This document shows positions 1-11,144 of a DNA stretch of 64,000 nt, piece after piece. The position numbers and the translations under genes were made by a program. Under the pieces are notes generated by a model, which worked only from the letters and a program-made list of their open reading frames with translations, ran no database searches and was not told the origin of the DNA. Source of the DNA: Listeria cossartiae subsp. cayugensis. Lineage in GTDB: Bacteria; Bacillota; Bacilli; Lactobacillales; Listeriaceae. Location of the stretch: assembly GCF_014229095.1 (NCBI RefSeq), contig NZ_JAARZC010000001.1, positions 1-64,000 of the forward strand. The letters are read 5' to 3'. Position 1 is the first letter of the stretch. The number at the start of each line of letters is the position of its first letter.

Positions 1-77
1 CGAACACGGTAGTTAAGCTTCTCCGCGCCAATGGTAGTTGGGGGCTTCCCCCTGCGAGAGTAGGTCGCTGCCGGGCA
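1..77 (+). rRNA. rrf: 5S rRNA, 3' part (truncated by window edge)
   Basis: The first 77 bases read as the 3' two thirds of a Firmicute 5S rRNA: the CGAACACGG segment, then AGTTAAGCTT, the TGGTAGTTGGGGG/CCCCCT helix and the GAGAGTAGG loop. The 5' part lies outside the window. An rRNA operon therefore ends just upstream of ctsR. Confidence 0.93.
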
Positions 78-82
78 ATTTG

Positions 83-113
83 AAAAAGTCCTAATTATTT
101 AGGGCTTTTTTTG
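83..113 (+). terminator. Rho-independent terminator of the rRNA operon
   Basis: Stem AGTCCTAA / TTAGGGCT with a 4-nt loop, followed by a run of T. It directly follows the 5S end. Confidence 0.88.
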
Positions 114-133
114 TTTATAAAAAGATAAATAAA

Positions 134-163
134 TTGCTAATAGATAGGGATATCTAGTATAAT
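134..163 (+). promoter_or_regulatory. SigA promoter of the ctsR operon
   Basis: A TTGCTA -35 at 134-139 and a perfect TATAAT -10 at 158-163 are separated by 18 bp. The promoter lies immediately upstream of the CtsR box and the ctsR GTG start. Confidence 0.75.
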
Positions 164-166
164 TAA

Positions 167-183
167 AGTCAAAAATAGTCAAA
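167..183 (+). promoter_or_regulatory. CtsR operator (heptad direct repeat)
   Basis: Two AGTCAAA heptads separated by 3 nt match the established CtsR consensus RGTCAAA-N3-RGTCAAA exactly. The box covers the expected transcription start, so binding would block initiation. This implies CtsR autoregulation of ctsR-mcsA-mcsB-clpC. Confidence 0.92.
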
Positions 184-222
184 GTCAGTGATTTGTAAAA
201 AATAGAAAGGAGATTCCTTATA

Positions 223-681
223 GTGAAAAATATTTCTGATATTATAGAAGCTTATTTGAAGCAAGTCTTGGAGTCTAGTGAAGCAGTTGAAATTAAAAGA
301 AGTGAAATTGCAGACAAATTTGAATGCGTGCCTTCGCAAATTAACTATGTAATAAATACTAGGTTTACAATGGAACGAGGTTATATCGTTGAAAGTAAAC
401 GTGGTGGTGGTGGATATATTCGAATTATTAAAGTGAAGATGAATGACAAACTTCAATTGTTAGAAGCGATTATATCGATGGTTCATGATAAAAAGGTATC
501 TCAATCATTTTCTGAGGATGTTATTTTGAGATTGCTTGAAGAGGAAGTTATAACGAAGAAAGAAGCGAGATTAATGGTTGCGGCGTTAGACCGTGAAGTG
601 TTGATTTTGCCTTTACCTGATAGGGATATTTTGAGGAGTAGAATTTTAGAGGCGATGTTGGTTGCTTTGAAATATGATTAG
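223..681 (+). CDS. ctsR: CtsR, class III heat-shock repressor
   Basis: 152-aa transcriptional repressor of clpC, clpP and related protein quality-control genes. The N-terminal half forms the winged helix that reads heptad operators; the glycine-rich wing RGGGGY is visible near residues 60-66. The C-terminal half is the dimerisation and McsB-contact domain. The start is GTG at 223 with an AAAGGAGA Shine-Dalgarno 10 nt upstream. It is first in the operon ctsR-mcsA-mcsB-clpC and has a perfect CtsR box upstream, so it is autorepressed. In Bacilli, thermosensing by the glycine loop and McsB/ClpCP action release repression. Length and order are normal for the family. Confidence 0.96.
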   Translation: MKNISDIIEAYLKQVLESSEAVEIKRSEIADKFECVPSQINYVINTRFTMERGYIVESKRGGGGYIRIIKVKMNDKLQLLEAIISMVHDKKVSQSFSEDVILRLLEEEVITKKEARLMVAALDREVLILPLPDRDILRSRILEAMLVALKYD

Positions 682-693
682 GGTGTGATGACG

Positions 694-1212
694 ATGATTT
701 GTCAAAGATGTGGGGAAAATAAGGCTGTTATTGCTTTACAACAATTCAATGAGTCTGGGAAAGTGGAATCATTGTATCTATGTGAAGATTGTGCAGCGAC
801 AGAAGCACTTTCTTCGGAAAAAGATTTAGTTAAAGCGATGGATACTTTTAGTGAGGTTGCACTTGATTTTTTGACGTTGTTGCAAAAAGAAAAAAATGCG
901 CAGAAAAGGATTGTTTGTGGGAATTGTCAACTTAGTTTTGAGGAATTTTTACAAACTAATCGAGTTGGCTGTTCGGAATGTTATTCGGCTTTTGAGGAGC
1001 AGTTGGTGCCGATTATTGGGCGAGTTCAGAATGGCTATACAAAACATGTTGGTAAAGTGCCGGCTGAGGTTGAGCGAGCTGAGGGTGTTCAAAATGAGAT
1101 TAGTCGCTTGCAAGAACGCTTAGGACAATTAGTTAAAAATGAGGAGTTTGAAGAGGCTGCAGTTATTCGTGATCAAATTAGGGCTTTGAAAGCTGGGGGT
1201 GAGGATAAATGA
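694..1212 (+). CDS. mcsA: McsA, zinc-binding activator of the McsB arginine kinase
   Basis: 172-aa zinc protein that in Bacilli binds and activates McsB and links it to CtsR and ClpC. Four CxxC pairs are visible: CQRC at the N terminus, CEDC near residue 31, CGNC and CSEC in the middle. A C-terminal UVR motif follows, with the EEFEEAAVIRDQIRAL core. In-frame GTG 685 and ATG 688 also exist, but AGGGTG at 680-685 is correctly spaced only for the ATG at 694, giving MICQRC as N terminus. It follows ctsR by 12 nt, and its stop overlaps the mcsB start (ATGA at 1209). Confidence 0.93.
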   Translation: MICQRCGENKAVIALQQFNESGKVESLYLCEDCAATEALSSEKDLVKAMDTFSEVALDFLTLLQKEKNAQKRIVCGNCQLSFEEFLQTNRVGCSECYSAFEEQLVPIIGRVQNGYTKHVGKVPAEVERAEGVQNEISRLQERLGQLVKNEEFEEAAVIRDQIRALKAGGEDK

Positions 1213-2231
1213 ATGTATTTGAACCTCGGCTTAGTTCTTGGTTAGAGAATGCTGGTGATGACGATGATGTTGTTTTGAGTTCACGGATTAGGCTAGCTAG
1301 GAATTTGAAGGATGAACGTTTTCCAATTTATGAGCAGAAGGAAGAAATTGTTGATACTATTGCAGCTGTTTTTGATAAGAATTTTACTTTATTTAAAATG
1401 AATCAGATTTCTTTATTGGAAAAGGCGCTTTTGGTGGAGAAGCATTTGATTAGTCCTTATATGATGAATAAGAGTGAGTATGGGGCTGTTCTTTTAAATG
1501 AGGAAGAGAACGTTAGTATTATGTTGAATGAGGAAGATCATTTGCGGATCCAGTGTATGACACCGGGATTGCGGTTGTTTGATGCTTTAGAGGCTGCGCT
1601 GCAAATTGATGGTTATGTAGAAGAGAAGTTGACTTATGCCTTTGATAGGCAGTTTGGATATTTGACGAGTTGTGTGACGAATATTGGGACTGGGATGAGG
1701 GCTTCTGTGATGGTACATTTGCCGGGGCTCGTGACGACGAAAAGGATTAAAAGTGTGATTGAAGCGATTAGGAGCCTAGGTTTTGTGGTAAGAGGTATAT
1801 ACGGGGAAGGTAGCATGCCTGCAAGTAATATTTTTCAGGTTTCGAATCAAGTGACTTTAGGTAAAACGGAAACGGAAATTGTGGAAGATTTAACGCAAGT
1901 CATGGAACAAATTATTATGCAAGAACGTGTGGCTAGAACTACTTTGAAGCAAAAATTTCATATTGCACTGGAAGATAGAGTTTTTAGGTCATATGGATTA
2001 TTGATGAATTGCCGAATTATTTCTATGAAAGAAGCGGCGGATGCTATATCGGATATACGACTTGGTGTAGAATTAGGGTTTTTCGAGCATATTTCTCGCC
2101 AAAAAATGAATGAATTGGTACTATTTTCGCAACCAGCTTTTTTGAGAAGAGAAGCGGGGCGCGATATGGATGAATTAGAAGAGAAAGTAATACGGGCCAA
2201 AGTGATTCGCGAGATTTTGGGCGATAAATGA
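1209..2231 (+). CDS. mcsB: McsB, protein-arginine kinase
   Basis: 340-aa phosphagen-kinase-fold protein that phosphorylates arginines, marking proteins for ClpCP degradation and inactivating CtsR. Visible nucleotide-binding segments are SSRIRLARN (about residues 24-32), [18 protein letters not shown] in the middle and RGIYGEGS near residue 197. It starts inside the last codons of mcsA (4-nt ATGA overlap), indicating translational coupling. It is slightly shorter than the B. subtilis protein but has all core segments. The operon continues into clpC. Confidence 0.95.
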   Translation: MNVFEPRLSSWLENAGDDDDVVLSSRIRLARNLKDERFPIYEQKEEIVDTIAAVFDKNFTLFKMNQISLLEKALLVEKHLISPYMMNKSEYGAVLLNEEENVSIMLNEEDHLRIQCMTPGLRLFDALEAALQIDGYVEEKLTYAFDRQFGYLTSCVTNIGTGMRASVMVHLPGLVTTKRIKSVIEAIRSLGFVVRGIYGEGSMPASNIFQVSNQVTLGKTETEIVEDLTQVMEQIIMQERVARTTLKQKFHIALEDRVFRSYGLLMNCRIISMKEAADAISDIRLGVELGFFEHISRQKMNELVLFSQPAFLRREAGRDMDELEEKVIRAKVIREILGDK

Positions 2232-2259
2232 TGAGGCTTACGATAAGGAGGAAACAACA

Positions 2260-4722
2260 ATGATGTTTGGACGTTTTACGCAAAGAGCTCAGAAAGTACT
2301 CGCGTTGTCACAAGAAGAGGCGATGCGTTTGAATCATAGTAATTTAGGGACAGAACATATTTTATTAGGTCTTGTAAGAGAAGGCGAAGGGATTGCGGCG
2401 AAAGCTCTTTATGAACTTGGGATTAGTTCGGAAAAAGTGCAGCAAGAAGTGGAAGGATTAATTGGTCATGGGGAAAAAGCTGTGACGACGATCCAATATA
2501 CACCTCGTGCGAAAAAAGTAATTGAACTTTCCATGGATGAGGCTCGTAAATTAGGGCATACTTACGTTGGGACAGAACATATCTTACTTGGGCTTATTCG
2601 TGAAGGCGAAGGAGTTGCGGCGCGAGTTTTAAGTAATCTTGGTATTAGTTTGAATAAAGCTCGTCAGCAAGTTCTACAGCTCTTAGGTGGCGGTGATGCT
2701 ACTGGGGCAGGAAGACAAACAAATACGCAAGCTACACCGACTTTAGATAGCTTGGCACGTGACTTAACGGTTATTGCTCGGGAAGATAATTTGGATCCGG
2801 TTATTGGTCGTTCTAAAGAAATACAACGTGTGATTGAGGTGCTTAGTCGCCGGACGAAAAATAATCCAGTACTTATTGGGGAGCCTGGTGTCGGTAAAAC
2901 GGCGATTGCAGAAGGCTTGGCACAACAAATTGTTCGTAATGAAGTACCTGAGACTTTACGAGGAAAACGCGTGATGACGCTTGATATGGGGACTGTTGTA
3001 GCAGGTACAAAATATCGTGGTGAATTTGAAGACCGTTTGAAAAAAGTAATGGATGAAATTCGCCAAGCTGGTAATGTTATTCTATTTATTGATGAGTTGC
3101 ATACGTTAATTGGCGCTGGTGGAGCGGAAGGTGCGATTGATGCATCGAATATCTTGAAGCCGCCACTAGCTCGTGGAGAGTTGCAATGTATTGGTGCAAC
3201 GACGCTGGATGAATACCGTAAATACATTGAAAAAGATGCTGCTTTAGAAAGACGTTTCCAACCGATTAAAGTTGATGAACCATCTGTTGAAGAGTCTGTT
3301 CAAATTTTGCATGGTTTGCGTGATCGTTATGAAGCGCATCACCGTGTTGCTATTACTGATGAGGCGCTTGAAGCAGCTGTGCGGTTATCCGATCGCTATA
3401 TTTCAGATCGTTTCTTACCAGATAAAGCGATTGATGTTATTGACGAAGCAGGTTCTAAAGTACGTTTGAAATCTTTTACAACACCGAAAAATGTAAAAGA
3501 AATGGAAAACAATTTATCTGATTTGAAAAAAGAAAAAGATGCGGCTGTTCAAGGGCAAGAATTTGAAAAAGCAGCGTCATTACGTGATAAAGAGCAAAAA
3601 CTTAAAAAATCTTTAGAGGAAACGAAAGCGAATTGGCAAGAGAAACAAGGACTAGATCACAGTGAAGTAACGGAAGATATTGTTGCGGAAGTGGTTGCGA
3701 GTTGGACTGGGATTCCAGTTGCGAAACTTGCGGAAACTGAGACGAATAAACTTCTAAATATGGAAAAACTTTTACATGAGCGTGTGATTGGGCAAGATGC
3801 AGCTGTTAAAGCCGTGTCACTTGCAGTTCGCCGGGCTCGTGCAGGGCTTAAAGATCCGAAACGTCCGATTGGTTCCTTTATTTTCCTTGGACCTACTGGG
3901 GTTGGGAAAACGGAACTTGCACGTGCGCTTGCTGAGTCGATGTTTGGTGATGAGGATTCAATGATTCGGATTGATATGTCCGAGTATATGGAGAAATTCT
4001 CGACTGCTCGTTTAGTAGGGGCTCCTCCTGGTTATGTTGGATATGAAGAAGGTGGACAACTGACTGAAAAAGTTCGTCAAAAACCTTATTCAGTAGTACT
4101 TTTAGATGAAATTGAAAAAGCGCATCCGGATGTATTTAATATGTTGCTACAAGTGCTGGATGATGGGCGTTTGACTGATTCTAAAGGTCGTGTTGTTGAT
4201 TTTAGAAACACGGTAATTATCATGACTTCCAATATTGGGGCTCAAGAAATGAAACAAGATAAATCAATGGGCTTTAACGTGGTGGATCCGATTAAAGATC
4301 ATAAAGCAATGGAGCACCGCGTTTTACAAGACTTAAAACAAGCTTTCCGCCCAGAATTTATTAACCGGATTGACGAAACAATTGTGTTCCATTCGCTACA
4401 AGAAAAAGAATTGAAACAAATTGTTACGCTGCTAACTGCGCAATTAACGAAGCGCTTGGCTGAACGTGATATTCATGTGAAATTAACAGAAGGCGCGAAA
4501 GCTAAAATCGCTAAAGACGGCTATGATCCAGAATACGGAGCGCGTCCTTTGAAACGAGCTATTCAAAAAGAAGTGGAAGATATGCTTTCTGAGGAATTGC
4601 TTCGTGGTAACATTAAAGTAGGCGATTACGTTGAAATTGGTGTGAAGGACGGAAAATTAGAAGTTAGAAAAAAAGCTGCGCCTAAAAAGAAAGCGACTGC
4701 TAAAAAAGTAAAAGCAAAATAA
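2260..4722 (+). CDS. clpC: ClpC, AAA+ unfoldase ATPase
   Basis: 820-aa Hsp100 unfoldase that feeds substrates to ClpP. Domains in order: a double Clp-N repeat (residues 1-145, two near-identical GTEHILLGL motifs), AAA-1 with Walker A GEPGVGKT near 207 and Walker B LFIDELH near 273, a UVR-containing middle domain near 410-470, and AAA-2 with Walker A GPTGVGKT near 544 and LLDEIEKAH near 613. The C terminus is a lysine/alanine-rich tail. AAGGAGG at 2245-2251 sets the start at the first of two ATG codons. It is the last gene of the CtsR operon and is followed by a strong terminator. In Listeria, ClpC is known to be needed for stress tolerance and virulence. Confidence 0.97.
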   Translation: MMFGRFTQRAQKVLALSQEEAMRLNHSNLGTEHILLGLVREGEGIAAKALYELGISSEKVQQEVEGLIGHGEKAVTTIQYTPRAKKVIELSMDEARKLGHTYVGTEHILLGLIREGEGVAARVLSNLGISLNKARQQVLQLLGGGDATGAGRQTNTQATPTLDSLARDLTVIAREDNLDPVIGRSKEIQRVIEVLSRRTKNNPVLIGEPGVGKTAIAEGLAQQIVRNEVPETLRGKRVMTLDMGTVVAGTKYRGEFEDRLKKVMDEIRQAGNVILFIDELHTLIGAGGAEGAIDASNILKPPLARGELQCIGATTLDEYRKYIEKDAALERRFQPIKVDEPSVEESVQILHGLRDRYEAHHRVAITDEALEAAVRLSDRYISDRFLPDKAIDVIDEAGSKVRLKSFTTPKNVKEMENNLSDLKKEKDAAVQGQEFEKAASLRDKEQKLKKSLEETKANWQEKQGLDHSEVTEDIVAEVVASWTGIPVAKLAETETNKLLNMEKLLHERVIGQDAAVKAVSLAVRRARAGLKDPKRPIGSFIFLGPTGVGKTELARALAESMFGDEDSMIRIDMSEYMEKFSTARLVGAPPGYVGYEEGGQLTEKVRQKPYSVVLLDEIEKAHPDVFNMLLQVLDDGRLTDSKGRVVDFRNTVIIMTSNIGAQEMKQDKSMGFNVVDPIKDHKAMEHRVLQDLKQAFRPEFINRIDETIVFHSLQEKELKQIVTLLTAQLTKRLAERDIHVKLTEGAKAKIAKDGYDPEYGARPLKRAIQKEVEDMLSEELLRGNIKVGDYVEIGVKDGKLEVRKKAAPKKKATAKKVKAK

Positions 4723-4726
4723 GTGA

Positions 4727-4764
4727 GAAACCTTCCTTAATCTAATTTTAAGGAAGGTTTTTTG
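4727..4764 (+). terminator. Terminator of the ctsR-clpC operon
   Basis: A 13-bp stem AAACCTTCCTTAA / TTAAGGAAGGTTT with a 7-nt loop, then T-rich sequence. Confidence 0.92.
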
Positions 4765-4811
4765 TGCAAAATGGAGGATTAGGGCTGAAAATACGAATTT
4801 GGCGAAAAGGG

Positions 4812-4841
4812 TTAACGCGAACAGATGATCTGTGGTAAAAT
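4812..4841 (+). promoter_or_regulatory. Promoter of radA
   Basis: TTAACG at 4812-4817, an 18-bp spacer, then TAAAAT at 4836-4841. It lies in the gap after the clpC terminator and 29 bp before radA. Confidence 0.55.
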
Positions 4842-4869
4842 GAAGCATATGTATGGAGGGATGTAAAAA

Positions 4870-6243
4870 ATGGCTAAGGCAAAAAGGACGACCAAATTTG
4901 TATGTCAGGCATGTGGGTATGAATCGGCAAAATGGATGGGTAAATGTCCGAATTGTAATGAGTGGAATCAGATGGTGGAAGCTTTAGAACCATCAAAGAA
5001 ATCGCGCTCAGCTTTTAATCATACAGGAGAGCCTTCGAAAGCGACTCCGATTACGCAGATAGCAAGTGAAGTAGAAAAACGTGTTGAAACAAATATGCCA
5101 GAATTGAATCGCGTTTTAGGTGGCGGTGTAGTTCCGGGATCTATGGTACTCGTTGGTGGGGACCCTGGTATTGGGAAGTCTACTTTATTACTACAAGTAT
5201 CGGCGCAACTTACGCTTACAAATAAAAAAGTATTATATATTTCTGGGGAAGAATCTATTAAGCAAACGAAACTTCGTGCAGAACGATTGCAAGTTTCTGG
5301 GGATAATTTATATGTTTATGCAGAAACAAATTTAGAAGCTGTTCAGGAAACAATTGATTTTGTGAAGCCTGATTTTGTTGTAATTGACTCAATCCAGACA
5401 GTTTATCATCCGGATGTTACGAGTGCGGCGGGGAGTGTTTCGCAAGTTAGGGAATGTACAGCAGCATTGATGCGAATTGCTAAAATGCAAAATATTGCTA
5501 TCTTTATTGTAGGGCACGTAACAAAAGAAGGGGCGATTGCTGGGCCGCGTCTACTTGAACATATGGTAGATACTGTGCTTTATTTTGAAGGAGAGCGTCA
5601 CCATGCTTACCGGATTTTGCGTGCAGTGAAAAACCGTTTTGGCTCAACGAACGAAATGGGTATTTTTGAAATGCGAGATGTTGGGCTTGTTGAAGTTGCC
5701 AACCCATCCGAAGTTTTCTTGGAAGAACGTCTTGAAGGTGCATCAGGTTCAACGGTTGTAGCCTCAATGGAAGGGACGCGTCCGGTTCTTGTGGAAATTC
5801 AAGCGCTAGTTTCACCGACGATGTTCGGTAATGCTAAGCGAATGGCGACTGGAATCGACTATAATAAAGTATCGCTAATTATGGCTGTTTTAGAAAAACG
5901 AGTAGGCTTAATGCTGCAAAATCAAGATGCTTATTTGAAAGCGGCTGGTGGAGTGAAGTTAGATGAGCCAGCAGTGGATTTGGCTGTTGCAGTGAGTGTA
6001 GCATCTAGCTATCGTGACAAACCAACGAAAAGTACGGATTGTTTTATTGGAGAACTCGGACTTACTGGGGAGATTCGACGTGTGGCAAGAATTGAGCAAC
6101 GTGTGCAAGAAGCCGCAAAACTTGGCTTTAAACGAATTTTTATTCCTAAAAATAATGAGGGAACTTGGAAAATACCAAAAGATGTACAAGTAGTTGGCGT
6201 AGAAACAATTGGAGAGGCTTTAAAGAAAGCTTTGCCGAACTGA
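4870..6243 (+). CDS. radA: RadA, DNA repair and recombination ATPase
   Basis: 457-aa RecA-related helicase that drives branch migration in homologous recombination. An N-terminal four-cysteine zinc finger (CQAC and CPNC, residues 11-30) precedes the RecA-like core, with Walker [10 protein letters not shown] near 97-105 and the RadA-specific KNRFG motif near 254. A C-terminal Lon-protease-like domain (about 280-457) lacks protease function in this family. The start ATG follows ATGGAGGG. It has its own promoter after the clpC terminator. Length is typical. Confidence 0.96.
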   Translation: MAKAKRTTKFVCQACGYESAKWMGKCPNCNEWNQMVEALEPSKKSRSAFNHTGEPSKATPITQIASEVEKRVETNMPELNRVLGGGVVPGSMVLVGGDPGIGKSTLLLQVSAQLTLTNKKVLYISGEESIKQTKLRAERLQVSGDNLYVYAETNLEAVQETIDFVKPDFVVIDSIQTVYHPDVTSAAGSVSQVRECTAALMRIAKMQNIAIFIVGHVTKEGAIAGPRLLEHMVDTVLYFEGERHHAYRILRAVKNRFGSTNEMGIFEMRDVGLVEVANPSEVFLEERLEGASGSTVVASMEGTRPVLVEIQALVSPTMFGNAKRMATGIDYNKVSLIMAVLEKRVGLMLQNQDAYLKAAGGVKLDEPAVDLAVAVSVASSYRDKPTKSTDCFIGELGLTGEIRRVARIEQRVQEAAKLGFKRIFIPKNNEGTWKIPKDVQVVGVETIGEALKKALPN

Positions 6244-6276
6244 AAATAAATACTTGCGGGATTCCGTGAGTACTAT

Positions 6277-6306
6277 TTGCGGTATAGTCTTTTAATAGTG
6301 TAAAAT
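6277..6306 (+). promoter_or_regulatory. Promoter of the yacL-ispD-ispF group
   Basis: TTGCGG at 6277-6282, 18 bp, TAAAAT at 6301-6306, upstream of the PIN-TRAM gene. Confidence 0.5.
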
Positions 6307-6373
6307 AGTGCTATATGTATATTGGTAATAGCCCGATTATATATAAATGAAAAATGAGAAAGGAGGAAACTAA

Positions 6374-7447
<1,074 letters not shown>

Positions 7448-7466
7448 TTGGAAGGGGGAAATAAGC

Positions 7467-8165
7467 ATGAATTATGAGCTGGTTTTTTTAGCGGCAGGTC
7501 AAGGGAAGCGTATGAATGCCCAGAAGAATAAAATGTGGCTAGATCTAGTTGGTGAACCGATTTTTATTCATGCCCTGCGTCCTTTTTTAGCGGATAATCG
7601 TTGTTCTAAAGTGATTGTTGTGTGTCAAGAAGAGGAAAGAAAGCATGTAACGAAATTAATGAGTCAGCTAAATGTTACTGAACAGCGAATTGTAATCGTG
7701 AAAGGCGGGAGCGAGCGCCAATATAGTGTTGCGGCAGGTCTTGAACGTTGTGGGGCAGAGAGCGTCGTGCTGGTACATGATGGAGCTAGACCGTTCGTTA
7801 CGATTGATATTATTGATCGATTACTGGTTGGTGTGAAGCAAAACAAAGCTGCAATTTGTGCGGTGAAAGTGAAAGATACGGTGAAGCGAGTTGTGAATGA
7901 TGTTGTTCAAGAAACAGTTGATCGCGAAAATCTTTGGCAAATTCAAACACCGCAAGCTTTTGAACTGCATATTTTGCAAAAGGCGCATCAGCTTGCTAGA
8001 AAAGAACAATTTTTAGGGACGGATGAAGCTAGTTTGGTGGAGCGAATCCCTTGTCCGGTTGCTATTGTCCAAGGAAGCTATTATAATATTAAGCTGACAA
8101 CTCCTGAAGATATGCCGCTTGCGAAGGCGATTTTAGGAGAACTTGGAGGGAAAGTAAATGATTAG
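7467..8165 (+). CDS. ispD: IspD, 2-C-methyl-D-erythritol 4-phosphate cytidylyltransferase
   Basis: 232-aa nucleotidyltransferase that makes CDP-methylerythritol in the MEP isoprenoid pathway. The CTP-binding LAAGQGKRM motif lies at residues 6-14, and VHDGARPFV and a conserved VKDTVKR segment follow. The frame is open upstream to 7431, but GGAAGGGGG at 7449-7457 and homology to the family N terminus support the ATG at 7467. The stop overlaps ispF by 8 nt, so the pair is translationally coupled, as commonly seen for ispDF. Confidence 0.94.
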   Translation: MNYELVFLAAGQGKRMNAQKNKMWLDLVGEPIFIHALRPFLADNRCSKVIVVCQEEERKHVTKLMSQLNVTEQRIVIVKGGSERQYSVAAGLERCGAESVVLVHDGARPFVTIDIIDRLLVGVKQNKAAICAVKVKDTVKRVVNDVVQETVDRENLWQIQTPQAFELHILQKAHQLARKEQFLGTDEASLVERIPCPVAIVQGSYYNIKLTTPEDMPLAKAILGELGGKVND

Positions 8166-8631
8166 AATTGGTCAAGGTTATGATGTACATAAACTTGCCT
8201 ACGACCGAGAGCTGATTATCGGCGGGATTAAAATTCCTTATGAAAAAGGTTTGCTTGGCCATAGTGATGCAGATGTGCTGCTTCATGCTATAACTGATGC
8301 TATTATCGGGGCGATTGGGGTCGGAGATATTGGTCATTTTTTCCCTGATACAGATATGGGTTTTAAAGATGCGGACTCAGCGGAGTTACTTACTGAGATT
8401 TGGCAGAAAGTAGAGGCGGATGGTTTTCGTCTTGGGAATTTAGACGCTACTATCATTGCTGAACAGCCTAAAATGGCACCATATGTAACCCGAATGAAGC
8501 TGAGAATTGCGGAGTTGCTACATGCGGATCCGACGCAAGTGAATGTAAAAGCAACTACTACAGAAAAATTAGGATTTACTGGTAGAGAAGAAGGCATCGC
8601 GAGTCTTGCGGTTGTCTTACTTGAAAAATAA
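8158..8631 (+). CDS. ispF: IspF, 2-C-methyl-D-erythritol 2,4-cyclodiphosphate synthase
   Basis: 157-aa zinc enzyme that cyclises CDP-ME 2-phosphate and releases CMP, following IspD and IspE in the MEP pathway. The metal-binding GYDVH lies at residues 6-10, and [13 protein letters not shown] near 33-45 carries a further metal-ligand histidine. The substrate loop [15 protein letters not shown] is near the C terminus. The start overlaps the ispD stop by 8 nt, and GGAGGGAAAGTAA serves as ribosome-binding site. Full length. Confidence 0.96.
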   Translation: MIRIGQGYDVHKLAYDRELIIGGIKIPYEKGLLGHSDADVLLHAITDAIIGAIGVGDIGHFFPDTDMGFKDADSAELLTEIWQKVEADGFRLGNLDATIIAEQPKMAPYVTRMKLRIAELLHADPTQVNVKATTTEKLGFTGREEGIASLAVVLLEK

Positions 8632-8649
8632 TTGAAGGAGTGAATAATT

Positions 8650-10125
8650 GTGAGTGAAACAAAACGAGTACGTGTGCGTTATGCGCCAAGTCCAACTGGA
8701 TTTTTGCATATTGGGAATGCACGTACTGCCTTATTTAACTATTTATTTGCAAGACATAATGATGGAGATTTTATCATTAGAATTGAAGACACGGATGCTA
8801 AACGTAATATAGCTGATGGTGAAGAAAGTCAAATGACAAACTTGAAATGGCTTGGCATGGACTGGGATGAAGGTGTGGATGTTCCTGGGAAATACGGACC
8901 TTACCGTCAATCCGAACGTCAATCTATTTATGAGCCGCTAATTCAAGAACTTTTGGACAAAGATTTGGCATATAAATGCTATTGTACAGAAGTAGAATTA
9001 GATGCAGAACGTGAAAAACAAAAAGCAAATGGTGAAATGCCTCGTTATAGCGGGAAATGTCGCCATTTAACAAAAGAACAACAAGCGGAAAAAGAAGCGC
9101 AAGGCTTTAAACCGAGCATTCGTTTCAAAGTGCCTGCAAATGAAACAATTACTTTTAACGATATGGTAAAAGATGACGTTTCTTTTGAGTCAAATGGTAT
9201 TGGTGATTTTGTTATTGCGAAAAAAGATGGAATTCCGACGTATAACTTTGCGGTAGCTGTGGATGATCATTTGATGGAAATCTCGCATGTTCTTCGTGGG
9301 GATGACCATATTTCGAATACGCCGAAACAAATTATGATTTACAATGCTTTTGGTTGGGAGCCGCCAATTTTCGGTCATATGACGCTGATTGTAAATGAAA
9401 GTAGACGCAAATTAAGTAAACGTGATGGCTCGATTATTCAATTTATCGAACAATATCGTGATTTAGGATATTTACCAGAAGCATTATTTAACTTTATCGC
9501 TATGCTTGGTTGGTCTCCTGAAGGGGAAGAAGAAATTTTCTCTAAAGAAGAGTTCATTAAGATGTTTGATCCGAAGCGTTTATCTAAATCACCAGCATTA
9601 TTTGATAATGTTAAATTGACTTGGGTAAACAACCAATACGTGAAAAAATTACCACTAAATGATGTCGTAGAGCTTTCTTTACCTCATTTACAAAAAGCGG
9701 GCGTTGTATCTGCTGAGTTAGACCAAGCAGAACTTGACTGGGTGCACAAATTAGTGTCACTTTATCATGAACAAATGAGTTATGGTGCTGAAATTGTGCC
9801 ACTTTCAGAAATGTTCTTTGCGGATGCTGAGTCGATTACTTTTGATGAAGAAGAAACAGCAGTTCTTGCGGAAGAAACTGTGCCAACTGTTATTTCGGCC
9901 TTCAAAAAAGAATTAGAAGCACTGGAAGTTCTTGAAGCGGCGGAAGTAAAAGCTGCTATCAAACGTGTTCAAAAAGAAACTGGTGTAAAAGGTAAAGGTT
10001 TATTTATGCCAATTCGTATCGTGACAACTGGTGAAATGCATGGTCCGGAATTACCACTTGCAATCGAGGTTCTTGGCCTTGAAAAAGTGCTTAATCGTTT
10101 GGATACATGGTTGAAAAATAATTAA
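8650..10125 (+). CDS. gltX: Glutamyl-tRNA synthetase
   Basis: 491-aa class I synthetase that charges tRNA-Glu. In Firmicutes lacking GlnRS the enzyme also mischarges tRNA-Gln for the GatCAB amidotransferase (family knowledge). The HIGH motif is in [15 protein letters not shown] (residues 13-27); the KMSKS equivalent is KLSKRDG near 256. A cysteine-containing [12 protein letters not shown] insertion lies near 110. The start is GTG at 8650 with AAGGAG at 8635-8640. It follows ispF by 18 nt and ends at a terminator before the cysE T-box. Confidence 0.96.
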   Translation: MSETKRVRVRYAPSPTGFLHIGNARTALFNYLFARHNDGDFIIRIEDTDAKRNIADGEESQMTNLKWLGMDWDEGVDVPGKYGPYRQSERQSIYEPLIQELLDKDLAYKCYCTEVELDAEREKQKANGEMPRYSGKCRHLTKEQQAEKEAQGFKPSIRFKVPANETITFNDMVKDDVSFESNGIGDFVIAKKDGIPTYNFAVAVDDHLMEISHVLRGDDHISNTPKQIMIYNAFGWEPPIFGHMTLIVNESRRKLSKRDGSIIQFIEQYRDLGYLPEALFNFIAMLGWSPEGEEEIFSKEEFIKMFDPKRLSKSPALFDNVKLTWVNNQYVKKLPLNDVVELSLPHLQKAGVVSAELDQAELDWVHKLVSLYHEQMSYGAEIVPLSEMFFADAESITFDEEETAVLAEETVPTVISAFKKELEALEVLEAAEVKAAIKRVQKETGVKGKGLFMPIRIVTTGEMHGPELPLAIEVLGLEKVLNRLDTWLKNN

Positions 10126-10134
10126 TTTAAAGTG

Positions 10135-10168
10135 AAAGCATCTCGGCTATTTGCGGGGTGCTTTTTTA
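10135..10168 (+). terminator. Terminator after gltX
   Basis: Stem AAGCATCTCG / CGGGGTGCTT with G-T pairs and an 8-nt loop, then seven T residues. Confidence 0.85.
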
Positions 10169-10184
10169 TTTTGATATATTTCAG

Positions 10185-10212
10185 TTGCAAGGAATTTTAT
10201 TGCTGTTATAAT
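10185..10212 (+). promoter_or_regulatory. SigA promoter of the cysE T-box operon
   Basis: TTGCAA at 10185-10190, a 16-bp spacer and a perfect TATAAT at 10207-10212, directly upstream of the T-box leader. Confidence 0.8.
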
Positions 10213-10219
10213 AGAACTA

Positions 10220-10472
10220 AATATACGGAAAAAGTGCTGATGGGAAGAAGTACGGAATTCTAAGCTTGAAGAGAGAGTCGCCATGGCTGGAAGCGACTTA
10301 GCTGAACACTCCTGAAATGCCTCCCTGAATTCTAGTGGGAAATTTAAGTATCACTAGACGAAATGTGGGTCGTTATCCCCACCCCTAGAGTTGGAGTAGA
10401 TGCTACAATTAGCAATGCTCAAGTCAGAGTGGAACCGCGCAAAGCGTCTCTGTATCGGAGGGGCTTTTTTTG
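10220..10472 (+). promoter_or_regulatory. T-box riboswitch, probably tRNA-Cys specific
   Basis: The 400-base gap between gltX and cysE is a T-box leader. The conserved T-box sequence AGAGTGGAACCGCG lies at 10426-10439. It is followed by the GCGTCTC..GGAGG terminator and a T run ending near 10472. A stem I candidate closes through GAATTC at 10255-10260 and 10327-10332. On its 3' side a TGC triplet at 10318-10320 is a plausible cysteine specifier codon. cysE and cysS downstream fit cysteine sensing: uncharged tRNA-Cys would stabilise the antiterminator. Confidence 0.93.
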
Positions 10473-10523
10473 TTGGTTTAGGTTCCAATAAAAATGTACA
10501 AACTTGAATAAGGAGGCAACAAA

Positions 10524-11138
10524 ATGCCAACTCGCTTAAAAGAAGATATTACAACAATTATAAAGAATGACCCTGCGACGAAGAGTTTTTTTGATGCTTT
10601 TTTAACAAATCCGGGATTACACGCACTTTGGTGGCATCGAGTGGCGAACTTTTTTTATCGTCATAAAATGGTTTTGTTGGGAAAAGTATTAGCGCAGACT
10701 GCTCGTTTTTTGACTAATATAGAGATTCATCCAGGCGCAACTATTGGTAGAAGGCTTTTTATTGATCATGGTGCAGGAATTGTTATTGGAGAAACGGCAG
10801 AAATTGGCGATGATGTAACGATATTCCACGGGGTTACGCTAGGTGGAACTGGGAAAGACTGCGGGAAACGCCATCCAACTGTCGGTGACGGGGCGCTCGT
10901 TTCAGCAGGAGCAAAAGTACTTGGACCTGTAGAAATTGGAGCAGACGCGCGTATTGGTGCGGGAGCGGTCGTTTTAAAAGACGTACCACCAGGCGCAACT
11001 GTTGTTGGAATCCCAGCGAAGGTTGTGCGATTGAATGGTCGTACGGTAGGGCATGCGGTCCCAAAAATGGACGAATTAACGTTACGAATTGCGGAATTAG
11101 AAAATATAGTAGAAAAACTTTTAAAGGAAAAGGAGTAG
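10524..11138 (+). CDS. cysE: Serine O-acetyltransferase
   Basis: 204-aa left-handed beta-helix acetyltransferase that makes O-acetylserine from serine and acetyl-CoA, the first step of cysteine synthesis. An N-terminal helical part is followed by hexapeptide repeats from about residue 70 (IHPGATIG, GDDVTIFHGVTLGG) and the C-terminal GIPAKVV turn. The catalytic His lies in IDHGAG or FHGVTLGG. It is shorter than the E. coli enzyme (about 270 aa) but matches the compact Bacillus form. AAGGAGGC precedes the ATG. It is first in the T-box operon. Confidence 0.95.
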   Translation: MPTRLKEDITTIIKNDPATKSFFDAFLTNPGLHALWWHRVANFFYRHKMVLLGKVLAQTARFLTNIEIHPGATIGRRLFIDHGAGIVIGETAEIGDDVTIFHGVTLGGTGKDCGKRHPTVGDGALVSAGAKVLGPVEIGADARIGAGAVVLKDVPPGATVVGIPAKVVRLNGRTVGHAVPKMDELTLRIAELENIVEKLLKEKE

Positions 11139-11144
11139 ATCTGA

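Noticed and set aside
5504-5815. Antisense open frame in radA, and similar long antisense frames in clpC, rpoB and rpoC
   Set aside because: They are low-complexity or leucine/serine-rich shadows of conserved genes without ribosome-binding sites.
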